A stretch of DNA of 36,202 nucleotides from positions 1 through 36,202 of the forward strand of contig DATIJG010000020.1 of NCBI GenBank assembly GCA_035478775.1, written 5' to 3'. Shown one piece after another: positions 1 to 7,669 of this stretch (position 1 is the first letter of the stretch; every line of letters starts with the position of its first letter). A model generated the notes under the pieces. The model did no database searches, had not been told where the DNA came from, and saw only the letters and a program-made list of their open reading frames with translations. A program made the position numbers and the translations under genes. This stretch comes from CAMLQK01 sp035478775. GTDB taxonomy: Bacteria > Patescibacteriota > Saccharimonadia > Saccharimonadales > UBA4665.

Positions 1-2636
1 GGGCGTGGTTCGAGCTGTAGTACGCTGCGGGCTTGGCGACGGGCTAACCTCCGTGTGCCTTGTTTATATGATTTGACTGCCTTTTCGAGCTTGGTCAGAA
101 TGTCCGCCTTAATACTGTAGGTATAGCGCCTGCCATCCCAAAGCGAGTGGATGTACTCCTGCCACTCGTTGACTTCAACGAGCGCCATGACGATCCCCTC
201 ATTAACGCCGAGCTGGCGAGCAAACGGTTGCACCTGCACCGAACCGAGTGGTGGCAGGATATCTCTGAGCGCGTTTGCAATATCAGCTTCAACGTAATGC
301 TTCTCACGGCCTGACCCCTTAACGTGACCCATTTTAATATATGGCTCGAACGACTCGCGCCGAATAATTTTATCCAATGATGACCGCGGTATGTTATACT
401 CGGCGGCCAAGTCCTGCAGAATGGTCGCCGTCTCGGGGATGACTTTTTCGAGATACTCATTTCTGGCAAGCTCTTCAGCGATAGTCGGATAAGCTAATTT
501 GCCCTTTCGTATGCTTCCTTTGATACCGGCGTTTGCCAAAAAAGTTGCAAGCTCATGATAACTCACGCCCACATCGCGCATAATATCGATGTGGAAGACT
601 TCACCTGGCCGCGCCTCGTCTTTCTCTAATTCGATAATAATTCGAGCTTGCTCCTTAAGAGAGTAATGTGGGACTCTACGCCGCTTTTGCCGAAGTCTAT
701 AAGGTTCGCCTTCTGCTCCAATTTCGCGGATGGTACGGCGCACTATTCCGATATCCCAGGCTCCCAACTCGGAGATTTGTTTCGTAGTTGCATAGCCCGC
801 AGGCGCTAGACCTACCGGTTTATACGTTTTCATGAAATCGACTGCTTCGGGAGGCGCATAATACCGTGCTTGATCTTTACCGGCATGTCGGCAAAGTAAA
901 TTGGCTTCTTCCCGTAACAATATACGGAGTGAACGATCGCTAATGTCCATGTCCGTTATTCCGGCCAGCTCCAAAACTTCGCTAAGTAGGACCCAATCAG
1001 GAGGAATCGCTTCGTATTCTTTCAAACCGCCTACCATGTGCATATCCACAAGCTGAAACTCAAGTTCATTGGCCGCTGCTTCAATCAAAGGTGGGAGTTC
1101 ACGAGAACCCCAAGCCTTATTAGTTCCGACTGGCCCTATAATTTTACCAACCTCAAACGTCTCCTCTTCAAATAAATCCCAGCAAGTAATAGGCCTGCGC
1201 GCACCGCGCCCAATCGCCTTATCTATTAGCTCGGCAATAATAACTCTGTCAAAGTCAGGGTTGAACCTAAGGCCTCGGCCAATTCGCTGTAACTGTGTCG
1301 CAGGTGAAGTCGTAGGTGAGGCTAAAATGATTGCGCCAATGCGGGCCGTGTTCCACCCCATGGCCAAGAGCTTGACATCTGAGATCGTGTCTATTTCCCC
1401 ACGCTCCCACTTACTTTTAATTGCCTCAAGGTCTGCCCGAAGCATCGTTCCATCTACTGCTGCCGCAACAATCTGGCGCTCTTTCCCGGAGTTCTTGTCC
1501 ACTATTTTCTGCTTGCTCATTGCGTCTGCCAAAAGATGCGCATGAGCGCAGTGGTTACCGGGTATGCAAGATATATATGTTGGGAGCCCCAGCTCGACAA
1601 AATATTTAGCAAGTGTGACGATGTATTCGTTACGTTCCTTGTTCGATGCCAATTCTGATAGGTCGGATCCGGTGTACTCACGATGGCCCACTTTACATGG
1701 CCGTAAAACTTGACCTGTTGCTACAGGGAGCAACTGAACTGCACGTAGTATGCCTCCCTCGATACACCCTCTCAGGTCGTCTTCAAAAATGCGGTGTGGC
1801 AACAGGCTCTTCACATGGTCATGAAGCAGTTCAGCGCTGCCGGTGTAACCAAGAACGACCGTGTTGCCTAAGCTTTGGCAAATAGCACGCATTTTTTGGC
1901 CGAGCAGCATGTGTACTTCATCGAGAAATACAGCCTGTAGATCTGGCAATGGGAGCAGCCCTTCTTTATATAGTTGAAATAACCGTGCATGGGTGACGAT
2001 GTGTATGCCCTTGGGTATATCGCGGGCATCCAGCTGCCTAGACTGCATGCTAACCGGCATATTAGGGGTGTATTTATTAAACTCGGCTTTGACTTGTTTT
2101 ATGAGACCTACCCGCGGTACGCTCACGATGCCGAGCGCATGTTCCAACCCCATAGCTTCGGCCGTTTTAGCCATGACAAATGTTTTGCCGGTGCCAGTTG
2201 AAGCCTCAATACGGCCTCTGAGTCCAAGCTCTCCAAACTCAGGAAAACGGGCATTGTGCGGCATTGTGCGTATAAAATCTAAGGTGTTTTCGTAGGGGAC
2301 AACCTGATGAGTCAGGAAGCTCTGTGCATTGGTTTTAAGGTGATCCGCCGCAGCTTCAACGTTTCGGATCATCGCCAGTCGCCCGGAATAAGGTTCGAGG
2401 TGCTCTCTTAGGCTGGCAGTCTGCTCCTCGTTTGGGTGCCAACTGTCTGCATCAAAGCTTTCGGCATTCGTTTGTCGATCAGTATGTCGCTGTCTTGCAA
2501 TTGCTCGCAAAGCACCTTTGTATATCAGCTCGCGCGCATGGTCGGACGAGTCAACGGGAATGGCCTCCTCGTTAAAGAATGGCTGACCAAGCGCATGCTC
2601 GGCCATTGCAACAAAATGCTCCCTCGGCAACGACAT
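1..2636 (-). CDS. SF2 DEAD/DEAH-like helicase with tandem C-terminal HTH-like units (3' end outside the window)
   Basis: An uninterrupted minus-strand frame runs from ATG at 2636 to the window edge: 878 full codons with no stop. Motifs seen: Walker A/motif I ASTGTGKT (residues 145-152), DEVH box (239-242), GYTGSA (263-268, motif III-like) and QLQRIGRG (448-455, motif VI). These are diagnostic of a superfamily 2 ATP-dependent helicase or translocase of the ResIII/DEAD class. The first ~110 residues match nothing I recognise. From about residue 545 onward, five successive units of about 55-65 residues each look like a helix-turn-helix followed by a basic hairpin and a tyrosine, suggesting DNA binding. 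No nuclease or methyltransferase motif is visible, but the C-terminus is missing. It probably remodels DNA or protein-DNA complexes, and a phage-defence role is possible but unproven. It has its own promoter (TATAAT 11 nt before the ATG). The helicase call is sure; the cellular role is not. Confidence 0.85.
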   Translation of the reverse strand, partial: MSLPREHFVAMAEHALGQPFFNEEAIPVDSSDHARELIYKGALRAIARQRHTDRQTNAESFDADSWHPNEEQTASLREHLEPYSGRLAMIRNVEAAADHLKTNAQSFLTHQVVPYENTLDFIRTMPHNARFPEFGELGLRGRIEASTGTGKTFVMAKTAEAMGLEHALGIVSVPRVGLIKQVKAEFNKYTPNMPVSMQSRQLDARDIPKGIHIVTHARLFQLYKEGLLPLPDLQAVFLDEVHMLLGQKMRAICQSLGNTVVLGYTGSAELLHDHVKSLLPHRIFEDDLRGCIEGGILRAVQLLPVATGQVLRPCKVGHREYTGSDLSELASNKERNEYIVTLAKYFVELGLPTYISCIPGNHCAHAHLLADAMSKQKIVDKNSGKERQIVAAAVDGTMLRADLEAIKSKWERGEIDTISDVKLLAMGWNTARIGAIILASPTTSPATQLQRIGRGLRFNPDFDRVIIAELIDKAIGRGARRPITCWDLFEEETFEVGKIIGPVGTNKAWGSRELPPLIEAAANELEFQLVDMHMVGGLKEYEAIPPDWVLLSEVLELAGITDMDISDRSLRILLREEANLLCRHAGKDQARYYAPPEAVDFMKTYKPVGLAPAGYATTKQISELGAWDIGIVRRTIREIGAEGEPYRLRQKRRRVPHYSLKEQARIIIELEKDEARPGEVFHIDIMRDVGVSYHELATFLANAGIKGSIRKGKLAYPTIAEELARNEYLEKVIPETATILQDLAAEYNIPRSSLDKIIRRESFEPYIKMGHVKGSGREKHYVEADIANALRDILPPLGSVQVQPFARQLGVNEGIVMALVEVNEWQEYIHSLWDGRRYTYSIKADILTKLEKAVKSYKQGTRRLARRQARSVLQLEPR

Positions 2637-2642
2637 ATTCTG

Positions 2643-2661
2643 TTGTTATTATAATACAACT
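2643..2661 (-). promoter_or_regulatory. Promoter and possible operator of the helicase gene
   Basis: On the minus strand TATAAT lies at 2653-2648, 11 nt before the ATG at 2636, so the 5' leader would be only about 5 nt. The -10 box sits between the arms of an inverted repeat, GTTGT at 2643-2647 and ACAAC at 2656-2660. A repressor bound there would cover the -10. No good -35 box is visible, only ACTCTA at about 2676-2671. Confidence 0.45.
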
Positions 2662-2744
2662 TCCGCTATGTAGAGTGTTATTAGCGTGTAGTTCTTGAAG
2701 TGCCTATATAAACCACCGGCCCTAAAATAATGGAATGACCCGGC

Positions 2745-3167
2745 TTATTGAGGAGTGCTGGCTTGCGCCAAGTTACGGAGACGTTGAAAAGCTGCAAGAA
2801 AATCTTTGGTATATCTGCGAGTGATGAAAACACCCTTACGGGCTTTCCGGCCCAATGTTTTGCCATGGCCGACCGCCACTGAATAGCGTGCACCTTGTAT
2901 GGTGAGCCACGCCATCTGCCCCATGGTGAGCCACGGGCCTTTGGTAACGGTGCACATTGCTAAAGGCGCTTGGGCAATGACTTGGTCTTGGCTCCCGAGC
3001 AGCCACAGATTGCCGCCATCAATAATAATGGTGCCATGCTGGGCGAGTGGCTTCATGCCAAACCGGCCAGCCCCGATCTGGACCTCAGGACCGATATAAT
3101 CGTATTGAGGCTCAGTGCTTTGTGGTGTTCCAGGAACTATATTTTGCGTTTGTTGGTTTGGGTTCAT
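2745..3167 (-). CDS. Small hypothetical protein, 140 aa
   Basis: I do not recognise this family. The open frame extends further upstream to 3245, but the ATG at 3167 is preferred: it avoids overlap with the divergent gene's control region, and the protein then begins with a Gln/Asn/Pro-rich linker (MNPNQQTQ) before the ordered part. The ordered part (about residues 25-115) alternates short hydrophobic strands and glycines (GTIIIDGGNLWLLG, GQMAWLTIQG), suggesting a small beta-rich domain, perhaps PH/GRAM-like (inference). A basic patch (GRKARKGVFITRRY) and a helix follow. There is no signal peptide or membrane segment. It ends 108 nt upstream of the helicase start on the same strand, so co-expression is possible, but the helicase has its own promoter. 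No convincing Shine-Dalgarno is visible. Confidence 0.55.
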   Translation of the reverse strand: MNPNQQTQNIVPGTPQSTEPQYDYIGPEVQIGAGRFGMKPLAQHGTIIIDGGNLWLLGSQDQVIAQAPLAMCTVTKGPWLTMGQMAWLTIQGARYSVAVGHGKTLGRKARKGVFITRRYTKDFLAAFQRLRNLAQASTPQ

Positions 3168-3306
3168 CCTTTTATTAAAGCGGTCATCTTGTTTATTTGT
3201 CAAACGGGCAGGCACAGGTATGCTAATTTCTATGGGCGCGGGCATACTGCATATGGTATTTATTAGTAAGATATGGCCATGGTACGATAGTATTGAAAGG
3301 GTTTAT

Positions 3307-4053
3307 ATGCAAAACCAAAATGCAAAACCAGAAATTGTTGCTTGTGTGGGCAGTAGCACCGCAGCCGCCCGGGGCGTTTTTAATTGGATTAAAGAATTGG
3401 AACAGCGGCCACAAAACAAGCGTTTTACATTCGTGAACCGCGGCGTTGGCGGCGACGTCGCTTACAGTACATTGCAGCGTTTGCCCAAAACAATTGCCGT
3501 CCATCCAGACCGAGTCATCCTTATTATTGGAGCCAACGACATCCTTAACCAAGTTTTTCCTAATGTGCAAAAAATGTTGGGTGGTTGGAAAAAGCTACCT
3601 GAGAAATCATCACCAAAATGGTTCAAAGAGAATCTGGAAGCGATTGTCCGCGAACTGAAAGCTAAGACTTCTGCTAAGATCGGATTAACATCGCTAGCCC
3701 TTATCGGTGAAGACCCTGCATCAAAAGATTCAAAACAAGCAGAACTGAACCGATTGTTTAAAGAGTTTGCCGGCATTATTAAAGCCGTTGCTCAGCAAGA
3801 AGGAGTGGACTACATTCCGTTTTATGAAAAATTCCAAGAACAAATCGAAATTGAGCCGGGCAAGGGATTTACCGAATTTCGCTTTCGCTCGTTCTTTCGT
3901 GATTATTATTGGCGTGAGTTTATTCTGCGCCATAGTTTTGACGAGATAGCACAGATGAACGGCTGGAAATATCACGTTGATGGCGTGCACCTTAATACGC
4001 GCGGCGGCATGATTCTAGCTACTGTTATGCAGCAGTTTCTAGATAAGCAATAA
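3307..4053 (+). CDS. SGNH/GDSL-family hydrolase, 248 aa
   Basis: SGNH hydrolases are serine esterases, lipases or deacetylases acting on lipids or acylated glycans. Seen: block I GSST (residues 15-18; Ser17 would be the nucleophile, with the usual GDS aspartate replaced by Ser), block II glycine in NRGVGGD, block III GAND at about residue 79, and block V DGVHLN near the C-terminus carrying the Asp-x-x-His pair. Start chosen at 3307 because GAAAGG (3295-3300) lies 6 nt upstream and the catalytic block begins soon after. The frame is open back to 3115, but that part would read antisense to the divergent gene. There is no clear signal peptide from this start, so the protein is cytoplasmic unless a longer form (MVFISKIWPWY...) is made. 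It converges with the ABC exporter gene. Substrate unknown. Confidence 0.8.
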   Translation: MQNQNAKPEIVACVGSSTAAARGVFNWIKELEQRPQNKRFTFVNRGVGGDVAYSTLQRLPKTIAVHPDRVILIIGANDILNQVFPNVQKMLGGWKKLPEKSSPKWFKENLEAIVRELKAKTSAKIGLTSLALIGEDPASKDSKQAELNRLFKEFAGIIKAVAQQEGVDYIPFYEKFQEQIEIEPGKGFTEFRFRSFFRDYYWREFILRHSFDEIAQMNGWKYHVDGVHLNTRGGMILATVMQQFLDKQ

Positions 4054-4082
4054 GCTCCGCCTAAGATAGTTTTTGTGCGCAT

Positions 4083-4097
4083 GCCAAGAGGCTTGGC
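4083..4097. terminator. Hairpin between convergent genes
   Basis: GCCAAG (4083-4088) and CTTGGC (4092-4097) form a perfect 6-bp stem with a 3-nt loop between the SGNH hydrolase stop and the ABC exporter stop. No clean T-tract follows on either strand, so termination is only suggested by position. Confidence 0.3.
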
Positions 4098-4117
4098 GGG
4101 TGGCCAAAAAGCCAAAG

Positions 4118-5878
4118 CTATTCTTCTATAAAACCACCGCTTTGATGCTTCCAAAGCTTGGCGTAAGTGCGGCCGTGCTTTAAAAGCGCTTTGTGCGAGC
4201 CTTGCTCGGTAATTGTTCCGTGTTCCAGCACGATAATGCGATCCATGTGCTGAATGGTGCTTAAACGATGCGCAATAACAAGGGTAGTTCGGCCTTCCAT
4301 AAGCCGCCATAGTGCATCTTGAATGAGCACTTCGCTTTCACTGTCGAGCGCGCTGGTGGCTTCATCGAGCACTAAGATTGGTGCATTTTTTAAGATAGCC
4401 CTAGCAATGGCGATACGCTGGCGCTGGCCGCCGCTCAGCTTTACGCCGCGTTCGCCAACAACCGTTTCATAGCCCGCATCGAGTTGCTTAATAAACCCAT
4501 CGGCGTGCGCCATTTTGGCTGCCTTTTCAACTTGCACCAGCGTGGCATTAGGTTTGCCGTAGGCGATATTTTCAAACACGCTCCGGTGGAACAATAATGG
4601 TTCTTGCGGTACATATGAAATCGCTTCGCGCAAGCTTTTTTGAGTGACTTCGACCACATTTTTACCGTCAATAAAAATACCACCACCGTTGATATCTTCA
4701 AAGCGGAGCAGCAGACGGGTAAGTGTCGATTTACCGCCGCCGCTTGGCCCCACCAAGCCAATTTTTTCCCCGGACGCAACGTTTAAGCTCAGATTGCTAA
4801 ACACATTTTGGCCGGATTTGCTGTCGCTGTAAGCAAATGTTACATCGTTAAAATCAACCTGTCCCTGCGTAACTTTAAGGTGCGTGGCGTGTGGCGCATC
4901 TAAAATTTCCGGCGTTTCTTGCATAATTTCGGTCATGGGTGCGGCTTGCAAGAGACCATCTTCGAGGTTACGCAATAGCATATTTACCTCGAACAGGCGA
5001 TTGCTAAGCGTAACAGTAAAGGTAAACGCAAAGATGCCAATGCCGAGGAGTGCTGGGTTGTGGTGTACGAGCTTAATGGTGATGGCTACAAATGCAATCT
5101 GAAGCAGCACTAGTAAAGCTATGCGGTTATTGCCGCGTGTTGACATCAAGTGCCAGTCAGCAATACGAATTTCTGTAAGGCGGGTGTTGAGTTTCTCATG
5201 GCTAGTGTACTCGCGGTTCTCGCCACCGAACGTTTTAACGGTTTGGATGTTAGTGATGGTATCGGCCAAATGGCCGGTAACCGCCTTGTTCGCTTTAAGC
5301 CGGGCGGTGCGCCGAGGAGCCATGCGACGGCTGTCAAAAATACCTATGCCCACAATAAGAACGGTCATCGATGTAATGAATAAGCCGAGCGTCCATGACT
5401 CGGTAAAGATAATTGCCGAACCGCACACCAAGGTGACCCCTAATTGCAACACCCCTGTAATGGTGCTGTCCATGAGCTTGCCGTAGCTTTGGGCGAAATC
5501 CAGCGCATCGGAAACCAGTTTGCCGCCAATGTTATCATTATGGAAACCAACGCTGCGTTTTAACAGCGTACTAAACGCGAGGGATTGCATGTCGCCGGTA
5601 ACAGTGGCATTCAGCTCTACGACTGCCGGGTGGCCGAGGCGGTTGCACACGACACCAAACAGTGCAGCTGTTGCAAAATAAAATAAGTAATGGGTAGGTT
5701 TGCCATGCGGCTGGGCAAGTGCGCCCAACGTTTTACCGATAAACAATGGCGCCACAACTGTTTGCAGCAAGTTGCCAATTGGAAACAGTAAACTGCGCAA
5801 ACAGAGACGTTTGTACCGCAATGTGGCCTGCCAAAAAATACGTGCTGTTTGCCGGTCAGTCTGCTCTGAACGCGCCAT
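4118..5878 (-). CDS. ABC exporter, fused membrane and ATPase domains (MsbA/LmrA type)
   Basis: A 586-residue half-transporter of type IV (B-family) exporter architecture, expected to dimerise and export lipids, peptides or drugs. An N-terminal transmembrane domain (about residues 25-310, several hydrophobic helices) is followed by a nucleotide-binding domain: Walker A GPSGGGKST (377-385), Q-loop YVPQEP (about 422-427), signature LSGGQRQ (481-487), Walker B ILVLDEATS (501-509) and H-loop His537. Length and motif order are normal for the family. AAAGGA precedes the ATG by about 7 nt. It stands alone, divergent from the lipoprotein gene and convergent with the SGNH hydrolase. The substrate cannot be told from sequence. 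Confidence 0.92.
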   Translation of the reverse strand: MARSEQTDRQTARIFWQATLRYKRLCLRSLLFPIGNLLQTVVAPLFIGKTLGALAQPHGKPTHYLFYFATAALFGVVCNRLGHPAVVELNATVTGDMQSLAFSTLLKRSVGFHNDNIGGKLVSDALDFAQSYGKLMDSTITGVLQLGVTLVCGSAIIFTESWTLGLFITSMTVLIVGIGIFDSRRMAPRRTARLKANKAVTGHLADTITNIQTVKTFGGENREYTSHEKLNTRLTEIRIADWHLMSTRGNNRIALLVLLQIAFVAITIKLVHHNPALLGIGIFAFTFTVTLSNRLFEVNMLLRNLEDGLLQAAPMTEIMQETPEILDAPHATHLKVTQGQVDFNDVTFAYSDSKSGQNVFSNLSLNVASGEKIGLVGPSGGGKSTLTRLLLRFEDINGGGIFIDGKNVVEVTQKSLREAISYVPQEPLLFHRSVFENIAYGKPNATLVQVEKAAKMAHADGFIKQLDAGYETVVGERGVKLSGGQRQRIAIARAILKNAPILVLDEATSALDSESEVLIQDALWRLMEGRTTLVIAHRLSTIQHMDRIIVLEHGTITEQGSHKALLKHGRTYAKLWKHQSGGFIEE

Positions 5879-5941
5879 AAAAAATCCTTTTGTCCCCGGT
5901 CAGCTTATATAGTACCACGACTACGTGTACGACGGATAGGT

Positions 5942-5970
5942 TTGCATAAACAGGCTAAAAATAGTATAAT
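5942..5970 (+). promoter_or_regulatory. Promoter of the lipoprotein gene (leaderless)
   Basis: TTGCAT (5942-5947), a 17-nt spacer and TATAAT (5965-5970) form a near-ideal sigma-70 promoter. The ATG at 5978 follows after only 7 nt, so the transcript should start at or next to the AUG. Confidence 0.75.
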
Positions 5971-5977
5971 GAGCTTC

Positions 5978-6682
5978 ATGAAAATGAGAACACCTGAAAA
6001 AGGCTTTGCTGCAACGAGTGCAGCAGTTGCGTTGGCACTTGGGTTAACGGCTTGCACTCCGCACTCTGTAGAAGGCAAGGCATCTATGGGAACTGGCTCG
6101 CCATCGCGGCCTTTAGAAACGACTAACAGTTTGCCTGACGGTTACGCAACATCGTCGGTAACGTCACTAGCATCGACATCCGCACCGGCACCAAAAGTAG
6201 ATTTCGCACCTGCTATGCACGAAGTTACCAGCGATGTGGCAGATGTCATGAGCAAGCCAAATGTTGTTGTCAAACCAAGCGTTTCCGACCCTGCTAAAAA
6301 AGTATTTACAGTTAAGAGCGGCAGCAATACTACCTACGTTGTCGCCGCAATGAACACGGCAAGTGGCACTTTAGATGCGGCTAATATCGGCGGCTTGGAT
6401 TTCACTTTTTATGACGCCAATAGCTCGAACGGCTCTGAAAACCGGCCTGCCTTTGAGATTTTGCAAAACGCTGGCGACTCGCCATCTTTGAACTGGATAG
6501 ATACCAATGGCGGCACGAACGAGACTCTGGATAGCGACGGTATGCTGCACGATCCTACAAACTATATGTGCCAGCTCAGCCCGTCGGCAGCGAATACACT
6601 TGTAAAACAAGTTGTAGAAGCCGAAGAGGCCATGCTGCATGGCGAGCGGCCCGTATTCCCTGTAGCACTTTGGTGCGCCTAA
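5978..6682 (+). CDS. Putative lipoprotein, 234 aa
   Basis: The start is set by the promoter: TATAAT ends at 5970, so the in-frame ATGs at 5942 and 5969 lie upstream of transcription, while 5978 (or 5984) begins the message. The protein opens with MKMRTPEKG, a hydrophobic stretch and lipobox LTAC with Cys26, a type II signal peptide. A Ser/Thr/Ala/Pro-rich linker of about 80 residues follows. The C-terminal domain (about 95-234) has strand-like segments (TYVVAAMN, LDFTFYDANS) and two cysteines, in MCQLS and at the penultimate residue, that could form a disulfide. I do not recognise the domain. It is expected on the outer face of the cytoplasmic membrane and stands as a single gene between the ABC exporter and tRNA-Val. 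Confidence 0.75.
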   Translation: MKMRTPEKGFAATSAAVALALGLTACTPHSVEGKASMGTGSPSRPLETTNSLPDGYATSSVTSLASTSAPAPKVDFAPAMHEVTSDVADVMSKPNVVVKPSVSDPAKKVFTVKSGSNTTYVVAAMNTASGTLDAANIGGLDFTFYDANSSNGSENRPAFEILQNAGDSPSLNWIDTNGGTNETLDSDGMLHDPTNYMCQLSPSAANTLVKQVVEAEEAMLHGERPVFPVALWCA

Positions 6683-6696
6683 GCCCCTAAAAGTAC

Positions 6697-6726
6697 TTGC
6701 AAAAAAGGCGGGTTATGCGGTACAAT
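6697..6726 (+). promoter_or_regulatory. Promoter of tRNA-Val
   Basis: TTGCAA (6697-6702), 18-nt spacer, TACAAT (6721-6726). The mature tRNA starts 31 nt after the -10 box, leaving a short 5' leader for RNase P. Confidence 0.6.
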
Positions 6727-6757
6727 AACGCAAGTACAAATATGGTTCCTTTTCTTT

Positions 6758-6834
6758 GGGTGATTAGCTCAGTTGGCTAGAGCATCTCGTTTACACCGAG
6801 AGGGTCGGGGGTTCGAGTCCCTCATCACCCACCA
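6758..6834 (+). tRNA. tRNA-Val (anticodon UAC)
   Basis: Cloverleaf read by eye: acceptor GGGTGAT pairs with ATCACCC, D-arm TAGCTCAGTTGGCTAGAGC, anticodon stem TCTCG/CGAGA with loop TTTACAC (anticodon TAC), T-loop TTCGAGT. CCA is encoded (6832-6834). Confidence 0.95.
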
Positions 6835-6852
6835 GAGTACGACAATTAGAAC

Positions 6853-6884
6853 AACGGCCCTACTTAGTGTAAGACCGTTTTTTT
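6853..6884 (+). terminator. Rho-independent terminator of tRNA-Val
   Basis: AACGG (6853-6857) pairs with CCGTT (6875-6879), with an inner TAC/GTA pairing, followed by a run of seven T. It starts 19 nt after the tRNA. Confidence 0.65.
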
Positions 6885-6944
6885 ATCTGGAAATCTGAAA
6901 ATAAGAAATAGGTATGCCGAGGCCCCAATGGCACGCCGGGTTAT

Positions 6945-7508
6945 CTACAATGTGGGGTCTAAAGGTTTCGTTTCAAGCGCTAACATTGGTGCAGCGGCTT
7001 CCGCCTGCTTCAGTTGAACTTGGAGCTCAAGGGCACGTGCCTCCGCTTCGGCAATGCGTAACGTTAGCTCAAGCTCATCTCGGGCAGCCATTCTTATTTC
7101 CGCCTCTTGCCGCTGCCTACCAAGTAGCCCTTGTGGGCATGTAGCACACTTAGCTACGATGTGCACGCCTGCCTCTTCCATTGCCCTTCGCCTAGCTATT
7201 GCGCGATCCTCTTCGGTGAACGGAGTTTTTCCAAATTTAACACTTTCATAGGTGCGATTGTTCCACCCCATCTGAACTTGATGAACCGTTACCACGCCAT
7301 CCAGCAAGCCCGTGCATGCGAACTTAACGGCGGTCTCTGTTAGAAATGGGTCATGTCTCTCTTCCCAATACTCCCCGCCGCTTACAGTACGGGTTTCTGC
7401 ACTCACGACTCCTTGACAGCCTTCAGGGATTACGCTTTCTGATCGAGGTACACTTCCTTGTCGTTTTACCTGTTTACGTCCAAACATTACCAGCCTCATG
7501 TCATACAT
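6945..7508 (-). CDS. Hypothetical protein with CxxC and C-terminal coiled coil, 187 aa
   Basis: I do not recognise this family. Residues 1-130 form a probable globular part with motifs such as VHQVQMGWNN and FTEEDRAIARRRAMEEAG, ending in a CATC pair (Cys121, Cys124). Further cysteines at 31 and 65 could complete a metal site. Residues about 133-172 are an Ala/Glu/Leu/Arg-rich predicted coiled coil, and the tail is short. There is no signal or membrane segment. Start at 7508: TTGCAG (7549-7544), 16-nt spacer and TATACT (7527-7522) lie just upstream, leaving a leader of about 6 nt; an in-frame ATG at 7499 is the alternative. It is divergent from the 741-codon orphan; the 161-nt space between them holds both promoters, so the two may be controlled together (inference). 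Confidence 0.6.
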   Translation of the reverse strand: MYDMRLVMFGRKQVKRQGSVPRSESVIPEGCQGVVSAETRTVSGGEYWEERHDPFLTETAVKFACTGLLDGVVTVHQVQMGWNNRTYESVKFGKTPFTEEDRAIARRRAMEEAGVHIVAKCATCPQGLLGRQRQEAEIRMAARDELELTLRIAEAEARALELQVQLKQAEAAAPMLALETKPLDPTL

Positions 7509-7629
7509 TACTATGACATATAGTATACAGGTTGTACAGAATTCTGCAATGTATTGTTGCTGTGCAATCCGCCGTCGGCTTATGCTCGGCTTATAAGTGA
7601 CGACGCCGATTATGCAACCACCACAGTAG

Positions 7630-7658
7630 TTGACAAGTATGAGCTTAGATATTACAGT
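7630..7658 (+). promoter_or_regulatory. Promoter of the 741-codon orphan gene
   Basis: TTGACA (7630-7635), 17-nt spacer, TACAGT (7653-7658). The ATG at 7670 lies 11 nt after the -10 box, giving a leader of about 5 nt and no room for a Shine-Dalgarno. Confidence 0.55.
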
Positions 7659-7669
7659 ACTATAAAACT

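Noticed and set aside
1069..2654. Several plus-strand ORFs opposite the left-edge helicase
   Set aside because: They are shadows of the continuous minus-strand helicase frame, which has clear motifs over its length.
3115..3306. Extended N-terminus for the SGNH hydrolase at 3307
   Set aside because: The extra frame overlaps the divergent gene; the Shine-Dalgarno and the catalytic block position support 3307.
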